Below are positions 46,267 to 56,344 of a stretch of DNA of 64,000 nt, piece after piece. The position numbers and the translations under genes are program-made. The first letter of the stretch is position 1, and each line of letters opens with the position of its first letter. The DNA comes from Brevibacterium yomogidense (GTDB lineage: Bacteria; Actinomycetota; Actinomycetes; Actinomycetales; Brevibacteriaceae): NCBI RefSeq assembly GCF_016107685.1, contig NZ_JABASY010000006.1, forward strand, positions 124,001 to 188,000, given 5' to 3'. Below the pieces are notes generated by a model. It had not been told where the DNA came from and did not search any database. It saw nothing but the letters and a program-made list of their open reading frames with translations.

Positions 46267-47922
46267 ATGGCGAACGACAGTCGACCCGTCTTCACCCGAC
46301 GAATCCTCGGTGCATGGGAGGGTTTCCGGAACCTCCGACAAGGTGCTGCCCAACAGCCCGGAGGGGCACTCCTGGGAGCCCCGCCCACGGGCCCGATGGC
46401 ATTCGAAGAGCCCACCGAGGACGAGAAGGGGCGCGGAGCGTACGAACCGTACGTGTCACCGCCCCTCCGGCTCGCCGCCGCCTGGAGCTGGCGGGCGATC
46501 GTCATCGTCGTCGCGCTGGGAGGGCTCTTCTGGCTGCTCGCCAAGGTGTCCCAAGTCATCCTGCCGGCACTCATCGCACTCCTCCTCGCTGCGCTCCTGA
46601 GCCCCGCTCACTCGTTCCTCGTGCGTGTGGGATGGCCGCGCGCACTGTCCGCGGCGACCGTCTTCATCGGCTTCCTCGTCCTGGTCCTGGGCGCCATCAC
46701 CCTCGTCGGGCAGCAGATCATCGTCGGCTTCGGGAACCTGTGGACCCAGGTCGTCGCAGGCTTCGGGACGATCAGCGAATGGCTGAACTCGAACCCGTTC
46801 GGCCTCGACTCCTCGATCATCTCCGAGTACATCGACGAAGGGGTCTCGCAGGGGGTCACGTACCTGGAGCAGAACGCCTCCAACCTCGTGGGGGGCGCGG
46901 CCGGCGCGGTCTCCTCCGTCGGCACGTTCCTCACCGGACTGCTCCTCGCGCTCTTCTCCGCGTTCTTCTTCCTCTACGACGGTCGACGCATGTTCACGTG
47001 GGCCGTCCGCCTCATGCCGAAGCCCGCACGCGCGAAGACGGAGGGCGCCGTCCTGCGCGGCTGGCAGACGCTCGTCCAGTACGTCCGCGTGCAGATCATC
47101 GTGGCGGGCGTCGACGCGATCGGCATCGGGATCGGCGCGATCGTGCTGGGGATCCCGCTCGCCATCCCGCTCACCGTGCTGGTCTTCCTGGGCTCCTTCA
47201 TCCCGATCGTCGGTGCGGTCGTCACCGGCGCCATCGCCGTGCTCGTGGCGCTCGTGTCACAGGGATTCGGCCCCGCGATCATCATGTTGGTCGTCGTGCT
47301 GGCGGTCCAGCAGATCGAAAGCAACGTCCTGCAGCCGTTCATCATGGGCAAGGCGGTGAGCATCCACCCGCTCGCCGTCATCCTCGTGGTCGCAGCCGGA
47401 GCCTTCCAGTTCGGGATCGTCGGTGCGCTGTTCGCCGTTCCCCTCATCGCGGTCCTCAACACCGTCGTACGGTTCCTCGCGGGTGAGGACGTGTTCGCGG
47501 AGAGCAGTGAGGACGATGCCGACGAAGTCTCGGCGGACGATGAGGAGTCGCTGCAACCGGCAGCTGCGCGCGCCCCGACAGGACCCCGCGCGTCTGCAGA
47601 TGCACAGGACTCGGTGTCCGGGGAGCCGGACACGTCCGGACGGACTGCGGACAGGGAGACGTCCGCCCGCAGCGGCGCTGCCGGCGTCGAGGGACAGCGC
47701 ACACCGCCGTCACCCCGATCGACCTTCGGTGCCGGCCCTGCCGACCCGGCGACACAGCCGGATGCAGAACATCGAACCGGGTCGTCACGCCCTGGGAATT
47801 CGCCGCTAGGAGGCGCGGAGCCCGGTCGCACAGCCAGCGCCGACTCTCCGTCGCAGACCGAGGGGCCTTCCCGCCGCGGCGAGGACGACACCGGCGAGGG
47901 AGACGGGCAGCGCACGCTCTGA
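46267..47922 (+). CDS. AI-2E family transporter (UPF0118)
   Basis: This 551-residue membrane protein has about eight transmembrane segments between residues 75 and 405. The family signature is PFIMGKAVSIHPLAVILVVAAGAFQFGIVGALFAVPLIAVLN, with FLGSFIPIVGAVVTG. The family exports diverse small solutes; only some members handle AI-2. Residues 1-70 are cytoplasmic, and residues 410-551 form a long acidic, Pro/Ser/Gly-rich disordered tail (about a quarter of the protein). The gene stands alone, flanked by a divergent SGNH-like gene and a 24-bp terminator. Confidence 0.9.
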   Translation: MANDSRPVFTRRILGAWEGFRNLRQGAAQQPGGALLGAPPTGPMAFEEPTEDEKGRGAYEPYVSPPLRLAAAWSWRAIVIVVALGGLFWLLAKVSQVILPALIALLLAALLSPAHSFLVRVGWPRALSAATVFIGFLVLVLGAITLVGQQIIVGFGNLWTQVVAGFGTISEWLNSNPFGLDSSIISEYIDEGVSQGVTYLEQNASNLVGGAAGAVSSVGTFLTGLLLALFSAFFFLYDGRRMFTWAVRLMPKPARAKTEGAVLRGWQTLVQYVRVQIIVAGVDAIGIGIGAIVLGIPLAIPLTVLVFLGSFIPIVGAVVTGAIAVLVALVSQGFGPAIIMLVVVLAVQQIESNVLQPFIMGKAVSIHPLAVILVVAAGAFQFGIVGALFAVPLIAVLNTVVRFLAGEDVFAESSEDDADEVSADDEESLQPAAARAPTGPRASADAQDSVSGEPDTSGRTADRETSARSGAAGVEGQRTPPSPRSTFGAGPADPATQPDAEHRTGSSRPGNSPLGGAEPGRTASADSPSQTEGPSRRGEDDTGEGDGQRTL

Positions 47923-47943
47923 CGGCATGACGACGACCTGACA

Positions 47944-47997
47944 GCATGACGAAGGGGGCCGCAGCGGATCATCCCGCTGCGGCCCCCTTCGTCATGC
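47944..47997. terminator. Perfect 24-bp hairpin terminator
   Basis: The arms at 47944-47967 and 47974-47997 are perfectly complementary with a six-base loop. It lies between the convergent AI-2E transporter and greA. A second small hairpin (8-bp arms, 48001-48019) follows immediately on the greA side. Confidence 0.88.
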
Positions 47998-48058
47998 GAC
48001 CAGTCGAAAGATTCGACTGCGCTCAGTTTCCGAGCTGCTCACGCAGTCGCTGAGCTGC

Positions 48059-48553
48059 TCAGCTGAAAGGTTCGACCTTGTCGACCGTCACAGCGATCGA
48101 CTTGCCGTTCGGAGCTTCGTAGGACGTGGAATCGCCCACCTTCGTGCCGTTCACGGCAGCGCCCAGGGGGGACGCCTCGGAGAAGACGTCGATGTCCGTG
48201 TCCGAACCGGCGATCTCACGCGACCCCAGCAGGAAGCGCATCTCGCGTCCCGCCACCGTCGCCGTGATGACGGTACCGGGCGAGGCGGCGCTCAGGTCCG
48301 AGCTCGTCTCACCCACCTTCGAATGGCGCAGGAGGTACTCGAGCTGGCGGATGCGAGCTTCGATCTTTCCCTGTTCTTCGCGCGCAGCGTGATAGCCGCC
48401 GTTCTCCTTGAGGTCGCCCTCTTCGCGCGCGGCATCGATCTTCTCTGCGATATCCGCACGACCAGGGCCCTGCAGGGTCTCAAGCTCCTTGGAGAGGCGG
48501 TCGAAAGCCTCCTGGCTCAGCCAGGTCTCCTCGCCGATGACCTCTTCCGTCAT
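48059..48553 (-). CDS. greA: Transcription elongation factor GreA
   Basis: This 164-residue factor stimulates RNA cleavage by backtracked RNA polymerase. The N-terminal coiled coil (1-85) contains WLSQEAFDRLSKELETL and the tip acidic pair in REEGDLKENGGYHAAREEQ. The C-terminal FKBP-like domain ends VGDSTSYEAPNGKSIAVTVDKVEPF. GAGGAGGA precedes the ATG. It lies in the greA-DUF4307-mca arrangement typical of mycothiol-producing actinobacteria. Confidence 0.96.
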   Translation of the reverse strand: MTEEVIGEETWLSQEAFDRLSKELETLQGPGRADIAEKIDAAREEGDLKENGGYHAAREEQGKIEARIRQLEYLLRHSKVGETSSDLSAASPGTVITATVAGREMRFLLGSREIAGSDTDIDVFSEASPLGAAVNGTKVGDSTSYEAPNGKSIAVTVDKVEPFS

Positions 48554-48573
48554 GGGTCCTCCTCGTGTGCGTA

Positions 48574-48596
48574 AGGCCCGCAGCGGCTGCGGGCCT
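48574..48596 (-). promoter_or_regulatory. GC-rich hairpin in the greA leader region
   Basis: AGGCCCGCAGC and GCTGCGGGCCT are perfectly complementary across one base, so the working loop is three or more bases. It sits 21 bases upstream of the greA ATG. It could be a leader attenuator or the end of the DUF4307 transcript. No T-run follows on the greA strand. Confidence 0.5.
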
Positions 48597-48764
48597 CGAG
48601 ATGCGGACCTGTGGTCCGCTCTGACAGTGAACGATCCCGGAGGGCTGAAGCGCCGACCGGGATCAATCCTGATCCCCCGACTTTACCGCGATACGGATCA
48701 CGTCACAAGGATGCCTGCAGTTCAGGGTGTCGCGGACGTCACATGCGGTCGACGTGGGCGACGG

Positions 48765-49214
48765 TCAGAACCGGGGGTCGTCGGCGTACCAGCACGACTC
48801 GAAATGTCCACTCGCAGCACGCTGCGTCGTCGAGATGTCGGTGCTCACGATCACCGGGGTCGATGCGTCCGCGGCGGGGTCGGCAGGGATGTCGACCTCC
48901 GTGAAGCCGACCGTCGCCTCCTGATCGTTCACCGCCCGCACCGCGCACACGATGTCGCGGGACTCGTCCGGGTAGACGGCGATGGTCGTGCGGGTGAGGG
49001 TCGAGTCGACGACGTCGTAGCTCACCGTCGCCGTGCCGTCCGGGGTGGGGTTGGGGGCGAGCCCGTACCAGGCGGCCACGCCTACTGCGGCTGCCAGCGC
49101 GACGACGGTGCCGAGGAGCGCCGGGCGCGACATCCGACGGCGTTCCGGGCGGTCCGGGCGCTCACGGGGAGTGCGTCCCCCGTAGCGGGAGCTGAGATCG
49201 GATGCGACAGTCAC
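48765..49214 (-). CDS. DUF4307 membrane protein
   Basis: This roughly 149-residue protein has a basic cytoplasmic N-terminus (SSRYGGRTPRERPDRPERRR), one transmembrane helix (about 34-54, ALLGTVVALAAAVGVAAWYGL) and an extracytoplasmic beta-rich domain (VSYDVVDSTLTRTTIAVYPDESRDIVCAVRAVNDQEATVGF). The two cysteines (CAV and SCWY) could form a disulfide. It matches DUF4307, encoded beside mca and greA. GTG 49214 lies seven bases after AACAAT and may be leaderless; ATG 49223, with AGGAGG nine bases upstream, is an equally possible start. Confidence 0.85.
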   Translation of the reverse strand: MTVASDLSSRYGGRTPRERPDRPERRRMSRPALLGTVVALAAAVGVAAWYGLAPNPTPDGTATVSYDVVDSTLTRTTIAVYPDESRDIVCAVRAVNDQEATVGFTEVDIPADPAADASTPVIVSTDISTTQRAASGHFESCWYADDPRF

Positions 49215-49221
49215 ATCACAC

Positions 49222-49227
49222 ATTGTT
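49222..49227 (-). promoter_or_regulatory. Possible -10 element (AACAAT) for the DUF4307 gene
   Basis: On the reverse strand AACAAT ends seven bases before GTG 49214, the same layout as at mtrA and glpX. It overlaps the alternative ATG at 49223. Confidence 0.35.
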
Positions 49228-49472
49228 CCAGACCCTCCTGGGTGTTCGAGCCGGGGGTCGGCGACGCTGCGCGTGGACGTGGGCGGTGTCGGGCGGGGGA
49301 GGAGGTGGGCGGGTGCAGGGGCGCGTGGGCGGTGTCGTGCGGAGCCTTCCGTGGTGTGTGCGGACGAACACGTGAGGATTGGGTGGGTGGGGAACGGGCG
49401 ACTACCCTAGAGGGGTCTGCGCGCGCGTGTTCACACGTGCGCAATGCCGCACCAATCGGAGGTCTGTCGTCC

Positions 49473-50450
49473 ATGCGGGATCGTTCCCACACACCATTGC
49501 CCTATGAGGGGCTCAGGCTCTTGGCGATCCACGCGCACCCGGACGACGAGGCATCGAAGGGTGCGGCCACGTCCGCGAAGTACGCCGCACTGGGTGCACG
49601 GGTGATGGTCATCACGATGACCGGCGGAGAGGCCGGCGACATCCTCAACCCTGCGCTGGAAGGATCCCCTGCCGCGGTCCGCGACATCGCAGGCCTCCGC
49701 CGGGACGAGATGGCCACGGCCGCCCGGACACTGGGGGTCGAGCACGTGTGGGCCGGCTACGTCGACTCCGGGCTGCCGGACGGCGACCCGGACGAACTCA
49801 CGCCGCGCGGCAGCTTCTACCGCGTGCCGATCGAGGTGTCCGCCCGCACGCTCGTGTCCGCGATCCGTCGCTTCCGCCCCCATGTCGCCACGACGTACGA
49901 CGAGCTGGGCGGCTACCCTCACCCGGACCACATCCGCACGCACGACGTGTCGATGGTGGCTCTCGAGCAGGCGGCCCAGGCCGGGACGAACCCGGAACTG
50001 GGAGCGCCGTGGCGGGTGCAGAAGGTGTACTACAACCAGGACCTCTCCGCCCGGAAGTTCCTCGCGATCCACCACCTCATCGAGGAGGAAGGCGGAGAAT
50101 CGCCGTTCGAGGAGCAGCTCGAGTGGTTCTCCAAGCGCGAGGCGGAGCGCCACACGTGGCTCACGGCGCGGGTGCCCAGCGGAGAGTTCTTCCCTGTGCG
50201 CGACCGGGCCCTCATCGCCCACGCGACACAGATCGACCCCAACGGCGGATTCTTCGTCGGAAGCCGCGCCGCTGCCCGCAGGCACTGGCTCACGGAGGAG
50301 TTCGAACTGGCCTCCGACCACACGGGCCGGCCGGAACTCGACCGGTCCCAGGACTTCCACGAGACCGACCTCTTCGCCGGGGTGACGGACGATGACGGCG
50401 ATGTCGTTCCCGACGACCTCATGCCGACGAACCTCGAGGAGGACCGATGA
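49473..50450 (+). CDS. mca: Mycothiol S-conjugate amidase
   Basis: This 325-residue zinc amidase cleaves mycothiol S-conjugates to release mercapturic acids, a detoxification step. The metal site is H20-A-H-P-D-D (AIHAHPDDEASKG), followed by TGGEAGDILNPAL, YDELGGYPHPDHIRTHD and RVQKVYYNQDLSA. The length and YDELGGYPHPDH favour Mca over the related deacetylase MshB. GGAGG lies ten bases before the ATG; an upstream TACCCT at 49403 is a possible -10. It implies that the organism makes mycothiol. The 258-base gap before it holds only this promoter region and an imperfect 9-bp inverted repeat at 49421-49442. Confidence 0.94.
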   Translation: MRDRSHTPLPYEGLRLLAIHAHPDDEASKGAATSAKYAALGARVMVITMTGGEAGDILNPALEGSPAAVRDIAGLRRDEMATAARTLGVEHVWAGYVDSGLPDGDPDELTPRGSFYRVPIEVSARTLVSAIRRFRPHVATTYDELGGYPHPDHIRTHDVSMVALEQAAQAGTNPELGAPWRVQKVYYNQDLSARKFLAIHHLIEEEGGESPFEEQLEWFSKREAERHTWLTARVPSGEFFPVRDRALIAHATQIDPNGGFFVGSRAAARRHWLTEEFELASDHTGRPELDRSQDFHETDLFAGVTDDDGDVVPDDLMPTNLEEDR

Positions 50451-50779
50451 TCGACCTCATCGTCGCCGCGGCGACGAACGAACCCGCACCGAGCGACTAT
50501 CCGGACCCGGACCTGGTGACACCGGGGACGATCGGCTTCCTCGCGACGTTCTTCCTGGCGACGGCCGTGGTCCTCCTGGCGCGCAACCTCCTCAAGCGAC
50601 AGCGTCGGATGCGCGCACGCGCCGGTGTGGTCCGCCATCACCCGATCCCCGTCGAGCGGACTCCGCGCACAGGGCCGCAGAACGTGGGCATGTCGACTGG
50701 AGTGGACATGGAATCGTCCGATGTCGAGGCGAGCCCGGAGGCGTCGGACCCAGGATCGGACGAGCCGAGGTCCTGGTAA
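50447..50779 (+). CDS. Small membrane protein downstream of mca
   Basis: This 110-residue protein has a short periplasmic N-terminus (EPAPSDYPDPDLVTPG) and one transmembrane helix (about 29-47, GFLATFFLATAVVLLARNL). A basic KRQRRMRARAG stretch follows, then an acidic disordered tail. It overlaps the mca stop as ATGA. A homologous small gene follows mca in mycobacteria (as I recall Rv1083). Function unknown. Confidence 0.8.
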   Translation: MIDLIVAAATNEPAPSDYPDPDLVTPGTIGFLATFFLATAVVLLARNLLKRQRRMRARAGVVRHHPIPVERTPRTGPQNVGMSTGVDMESSDVEASPEASDPGSDEPRSW

Positions 50780-50837
50780 GGCACAGCCTTGCAGCAGGTG
50801 GTGACCACGGCCTCGGCGACGGAGGCCTGCAGCGACC

Positions 50838-51611
50838 TCAGTAGAAGTGGGCCGCCGCGACGAGCAGTGCCGCCAGGTGGCAGCTGTACCCCAGCACCGT
50901 GAAGGTGTGGAAGATCTCGTGGAAGCCGAACACGGTGGGGGCGGGATTCGGTCTCTTGATGCCGTAGACGACCGCCCCGATGATGTAGAGCGCACCGCCG
51001 ACGACGACGAGGATCCCCACGGACAGGCTCTCCATCCAGATGCCCGGCACATAGCCCACACCGGCCAGGCCGATCCCCACGTAGACGGGGACGAACAGCC
51101 AGCGGGGCGCAGTCGTCCACAGGATGCGGAAGACGACCCCCAGCGCGGCCGCGGTCCACATGACGATCAGCAGGATCGTCTGCGGACGCCCGTCCAGGCA
51201 CAGCACCGCAAGAGGCGTGTAGGTGCCCGCGATGATGAGGAAGATGTTCGCGTGGTCGATGCGGCGCAGCAGCAGGCGGATCCGCATCCGCCAGCGGCCC
51301 GTGTGATAGACCGCCGAGGTGCCGAACAGCAGCATGCCGGTGACTGTGAAGAGCGCCGCTGCGATCCGTGAGGCGACCGTCGGGGAGACGATCACGAGCG
51401 CCAGTCCGCCGATGATGCTCAGCGGAAACGCGCCCGCATGGATCCAGCCCCGCCAGCTGGGGCGGATCTGACCCGCGAGCTTCGTGAGTTCGTGACGCAG
51501 CGCCGTCCGGCGCCGATCCCCGCGGACCGGCTGGGCGGCCGGATTGTCCGCAGGCGCAGCACCGTCAGCAACGAGTCCCGAGGTGTTGTCAGGCTGCTCC
51601 AGAAGATCCAT
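50838..51611 (-). CDS. trhA: Hemolysin III / TrhA family membrane protein
   Basis: This 257-residue seven-helix protein belongs to the PAQR-like hemolysin III family: WRGWIHAGAFPLSIIGGLALVI, a metal-binding SAVYHTGRW, RRIDHANIFLIIAGTYTPLA, and FGFHEIFHTFTVLGYSCHLAALL. The Ser-His and HExxH-like residues follow the family pattern. It probably regulates membrane fluidity, by analogy with E. coli TrhA. The N-terminal 55 residues are a disordered extension. It is divergent from the cis-prenyl transferase through overlapping promoters. Confidence 0.9.
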   Translation of the reverse strand: MDLLEQPDNTSGLVADGAAPADNPAAQPVRGDRRRTALRHELTKLAGQIRPSWRGWIHAGAFPLSIIGGLALVIVSPTVASRIAAALFTVTGMLLFGTSAVYHTGRWRMRIRLLLRRIDHANIFLIIAGTYTPLAVLCLDGRPQTILLIVMWTAAALGVVFRILWTTAPRWLFVPVYVGIGLAGVGYVPGIWMESLSVGILVVVGGALYIIGAVVYGIKRPNPAPTVFGFHEIFHTFTVLGYSCHLAALLVAAAHFY

Positions 51612-51617
51612 ACACCG

Positions 51618-51627
51618 ATAGTAGAGT
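51618..51627. promoter_or_regulatory. Overlapping divergent -10 elements (hemolysin III / cis-prenyl transferase)
   Basis: TACTAT on the reverse strand (51623-51618) ends six bases before the trhA ATG. TAGAGT on the forward strand (51622-51627) would serve the transferase gene with a leader of about 32 nt. The two hexamers share two bases, so one promoter should exclude the other. Confidence 0.4.
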
Positions 51628-51665
51628 GATCGCCTGGGAAGCCGCTCACCTGAGGAGAACCGCCT

Positions 51666-52442
51666 ATGCCGACATCGCCGCGCTCGTGGCTGTACCGGCT
51701 CTACAACCGGCGCATCGCCGCAGGACTGGAGCCGTCCGGGCGCCTGCCCCGCCACGTGGGGGTCATCACCGACGGCAACAGGCGGTGGGCGAAGGAGTTC
51801 GGGACGACCACGGAGGACGGCCACCGGGCAGGCGCCAAACGGATCGTCGAATTCATCGGCTGGTGCGACGAACTGGGTATCGAGGTCGTCACCCTGTACG
51901 TCCTGTCGAAGGAGAACCTCCAACGCTCCGCGGAAGAAGTGGAAGCGCTCGGCACGATCATCGGGGACATGGTCGACGACATCGCGCAGCGCGACGGGAT
52001 CGAAGTGCGGCTGGTCGGTGACCTCGCACTGCTCCCGCACGACCTGCGCGACCGGCTCGCCCGGGCGGCTGCCGCGTCCACCGCGCACGCCCACGCACGG
52101 ATCCGGGTGAACATCGCGGCCGGCTACGGAGGACGCCAGGAGATCGTGACCGCGGTCCGCGAACTCCTGCGGGAAAGCCTGGACGACGGCCGTTCCCTGG
52201 CGCACGCGATCGAATCCGTCACCGAGGACGGGATCTCAGAACACCTCTACACGAAGGGGCAGCCGGACCCGGACCTCATCATCCGGTCCTCCGGGGAGCA
52301 GCGCCTGTCCGGCTTCCTCATCTGGCAGTCCGCCTACACCGAGTTCTACTTCTGCGAAGCCCACTGGCCCGCCTTCCGTCGCACTGACTTCCTCCGCGCG
52401 CTGCGCGCCTACGCGGAGCGCAACCGGCGGTTCGGCAAGTAG
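51666..52442 (+). CDS. uppS: Cis-prenyl (isoprenyl) transferase, UppS family
   Basis: This 258-residue enzyme extends isoprenoid chains with Z configuration for lipid carriers of wall synthesis. It has VITDGNRRWA with catalytic Asp at about 36, YVLSKENLQRSAEEV, GYGGRQEI, and DLIIRSSGEQRLSGFLIWQSAYTEFYF. The TDGNRRWA form resembles the mycobacterial short-chain Z-farnesyl diphosphate synthase (Rv1086) rather than the MDGNGRWA decaprenyl enzyme, and the hemolysin III neighbour agrees. The exact product length is inferred. GAGGAGA lies seven bases before the ATG. Confidence 0.92.
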   Translation: MPTSPRSWLYRLYNRRIAAGLEPSGRLPRHVGVITDGNRRWAKEFGTTTEDGHRAGAKRIVEFIGWCDELGIEVVTLYVLSKENLQRSAEEVEALGTIIGDMVDDIAQRDGIEVRLVGDLALLPHDLRDRLARAAAASTAHAHARIRVNIAAGYGGRQEIVTAVRELLRESLDDGRSLAHAIESVTEDGISEHLYTKGQPDPDLIIRSSGEQRLSGFLIWQSAYTEFYFCEAHWPAFRRTDFLRALRAYAERNRRFGK

Positions 52443-52666
52443 ACCGACGGGGCAGGGACAGGGGCAGCGGCGAGGTGTGCAGGCTGTGCGGTTCAGTCCT
52501 CGTTCACCGGACCGTCACACGACCCGCCGCCCGCATCTGACGCCAGCCGCTCCGCACGGGTTAGCGTGAGGGTGTCGGCAGGAAGCCGAATCCGGGGGCG
52601 GGGCCCCGTCGGGGAAGGACAGGGCGCACGGCCTCGGACAGACGATGCTTGAAGGGGAGCTCAGCC

Positions 52667-53965
52667 GTGAGCGCAACCATCACCTACGTCCTCGACACCT
52701 CCGTCCTCCTGTCCGACCCGCGGGCCATGCTGCGGTTCGCCGAACACGAGGTCGTCATCCCCCTCGTGGTCGTGTCGGAACTCGAGGGCAAGAGGCACCA
52801 TTCCGAACTCGGCTACACCGCCCGTCGTGCGCTCGCGCACCTCGACGAGATGAGGGACGCGCACGGCCGTCTCGACCGCCCGTTCCCCGTGGGCACGGAC
52901 GGTGGCACCCTGCGAGTCGAGATCAACCACGTCGACACGACGCACCTGCCGCGCACCTTCGACCGGTCGGAGAACGACACGCGGATCCTCGCCGTCGCCC
53001 GCAACCTCCAGGCCGAAGGGGCCACGGTGGTCGTCGTCACGAAGGACGTCCCGATGCGTGTGAAGGCCGCTGCGCTGGGCCTGCAGGCGCAGGAGTATCT
53101 CAACGAGCAGTCCGGCGATGCCAGCTTCACGGGTATGTCCTCCCTTGAGCTAGACGAGGAGCAGATGTCGAGCCTGTTCGACACGGGATGGCTGGACACG
53201 GACGCGGTCGCGGAGGAGGCCGCCAACACCGGGCTGGTCCTGTCGAGTCCGCGCGGCTCCGGGCTGGCACGGGTCGTGGGGGACGGCCGCATCCGCCTGG
53301 TGCGCGGAGACCAGCAGGTGTTCGGCGTCCACGGCCGGTCCGCGGAGCAGCGCATCGCGATCGACGCGCTCACCGACGAATCCGTGGGCATCGTGAGCCT
53401 GGGCGGCCGTGCCGGGACCGGCAAGTCCGCGCTCGCGCTCATGGCGGGGCTGCAGGCTGTGCTCGAGGACCGCAGTCACCGGTCGATCAAGGTGTTCCGA
53501 CCCCTGTACGCGGTGGGTGGCCAGAACCTGGGCTATCTGCCCGGGTCGGAGGGCGACAAGATGAACCCGTGGGCAGAAGCCGTGTTCGACACGCTGGGTG
53601 CACTGGTGAGCCAGAACGTCATCGACGAGGTGCTGCACCGCGGGGTCCTCGAGGTCCTGCCGCTCACCCACATCCGCGGACGCTCCCTCCATGATTCGTT
53701 CGTCATCGTCGACGAAGCGCAGTCGCTCGAGCGGACCGTGCTGCTGACAGTGCTGTCGCGGCTGGGGGAGAACTCCCGGGTGATCCTCACCCACGATGTC
53801 GCGCAGAGGGACAACCTGCGGGTGGGGCGGCACGACGGCATCACCGCCGTCATCGACCGGCTCGCCGGCCATCCGCTGTTCGCCCACTACACGCTCGTGC
53901 GATCCGAACGGTCCGCGATCGCGGCACTGGTCACCGACGTGCTGGAAGAGGCCGAGCTGGTGTGA
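52667..53965 (+). CDS. phoH2: PIN-PhoH fusion ATPase/RNase (PhoH2-like)
   Basis: This 432-residue protein has an N-terminal PIN domain (acidic residues D10 in [10 protein letters not shown]38/E40 in SELEGK, D104 region) fused to a PhoH ATPase with Walker A GRAGTGKS at 247-254 and Walker [10 protein letters not shown]. PhoH2 of mycobacteria is an RNA helicase/RNase with a small antitoxin PhoAT encoded upstream. GTG 52667 is favoured with AAGGGGAG seven bases upstream. The 224-base gap before it shows no convincing antitoxin gene. Confidence 0.93.
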   Translation: MSATITYVLDTSVLLSDPRAMLRFAEHEVVIPLVVVSELEGKRHHSELGYTARRALAHLDEMRDAHGRLDRPFPVGTDGGTLRVEINHVDTTHLPRTFDRSENDTRILAVARNLQAEGATVVVVTKDVPMRVKAAALGLQAQEYLNEQSGDASFTGMSSLELDEEQMSSLFDTGWLDTDAVAEEAANTGLVLSSPRGSGLARVVGDGRIRLVRGDQQVFGVHGRSAEQRIAIDALTDESVGIVSLGGRAGTGKSALALMAGLQAVLEDRSHRSIKVFRPLYAVGGQNLGYLPGSEGDKMNPWAEAVFDTLGALVSQNVIDEVLHRGVLEVLPLTHIRGRSLHDSFVIVDEAQSLERTVLLTVLSRLGENSRVILTHDVAQRDNLRVGRHDGITAVIDRLAGHPLFAHYTLVRSERSAIAALVTDVLEEAELV

Positions 53966-53988
53966 GGGTCGGGGCCGAGGACGGGAAC

Positions 53989-54018
53989 GGCGGCCCCGGG
54001 AAGGATCCCGGGGCCGCC
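53989..54018. terminator. Perfect 13-bp hairpin terminator with tetraloop
   Basis: The arms at 53989-54001 and 54006-54018 are complementary around AGGA. It lies between the convergent phoH2-like gene and fumC. Confidence 0.82.
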
Positions 54019-54074
54019 GCCTGCCGTGCTGTAGACCCCCAGCGTCACTGTGTCAGCCGGGAGTGCTCAGACTG

Positions 54075-55478
<1,404 letters not shown>

Positions 55479-55576
55479 GTTTTCCTTCGCTCCTCGGGTA
55501 GGGGTGCGGTGTGTGGTGTGAGTCCTGCGGTGTGCAGAGTCTGGGGAGTGGGAGCGTTTCCGCTTCCCTGAGACGG

Positions 55577-56344
55577 TCAGCTCCGGGTGAGGAGATCGAG
55601 AGGGTTGCCGTCGGGGTCGACGATGGGGCCCAGATGGGCAGCCATGTTCACGCGTCCGTCCGCCAGCCGGTAGGTCAATCCGACGATCTCCAGCCTGCCT
55701 TCACGCAGCGCACGCTTGATGAGGGGCGAACGCTGCGGGATGCGGTTCACGGTGTCGATGGTGTTCTGGGTGACAGCACCGGGAATCCCCTCACGGCCCT
55801 GCGCCCGCGCGTGTGCGATGGACGGCATGATGCGCGCGACGAGGTCATCGATGTATCCACCGGGGGTGTCGCCCGATTCGAACGATTCGTGTGCCGCGGT
55901 CACTGCCCCGCAGCTGTCATGACCGAGCACGATCAGCAGCGGGGTGTTGAGCAGGTCCACCGCGTACTCGAGCGTTCCCAGCACCACACCGTCGGTCACC
56001 TGACCGGCGGTGCGGATGACGAACATCTCTCCCAGCCCCACGTCGAAGATCATCTCCGCGGCGACGCGGGAGTCGGAGCAGCCGAAGAGCGACACGAACG
56101 GCTCCTGCGTGTTGGCCAGGGCGTTGCGGCGACCGACCCCCTGATTGGGATGCATCGGTGTGCCGTTCACGAAGCGCTCATTGCCCTCGAAGACGGCGTT
56201 GAGAGCTTCTTCGGGGGTGATGAAGCGCCGCTCAGGGCTTTCGCGCTCGATGCGACGGTTCGACGAGTCGTCCGATGCAGACGGAGCCGTGTCGTCCGAG
56301 GTGTCCTGCGCGTCCTGTCCTGTCGTGGCAGCCGCGTCCGCCAT
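55577..56344 (-). CDS. Beta-class carbonic anhydrase
   Basis: This 255-residue enzyme interconverts CO2 and bicarbonate. Zinc ligands Cys89, His142 and Cys145 and the Asp91/Arg93 dyad are all present (GCSDSR, GHDSCG). An acidic Ser/Asp-rich N-terminus (1-35) is probably disordered. The ATG overlaps the glpX stop by one base (TGATG), so the two are translationally coupled. Bicarbonate supply for carboxylases such as the acyl-CoA carboxylase is a plausible role. Confidence 0.93.
   Translation of the reverse strand: MADAAATTGQDAQDTSDDTAPSASDDSSNRRIERESPERRFITPEEALNAVFEGNERFVNGTPMHPNQGVGRRNALANTQEPFVSLFGCSDSRVAAEMIFDVGLGEMFVIRTAGQVTDGVVLGTLEYAVDLLNTPLLIVLGHDSCGAVTAAHESFESGDTPGGYIDDLVARIMPSIAHARAQGREGIPGAVTQNTIDTVNRIPQRSPLIKRALREGRLEIVGLTYRLADGRVNMAAHLGPIVDPDGNPLDLLTRS

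Noticed and set aside
48001..48019. 8-bp hairpin with three-base loop after the 24-bp terminator
   Set aside because: Too short a loop and redundant with the adjacent strong terminator; no separate role can be argued.
49421..49442. Imperfect 9-bp inverted repeat upstream of mca
   Set aside because: One mismatch and an alternating GC/GTG composition make it expected by chance in such DNA.
52572..52652. Possible 26-codon frame upstream of the PIN-PhoH gene (candidate antitoxin)
   Set aside because: Only four bases separate TAGCGT from its GTG, the product is Arg/Gly-rich without an antitoxin motif, and it does not overlap the gene.
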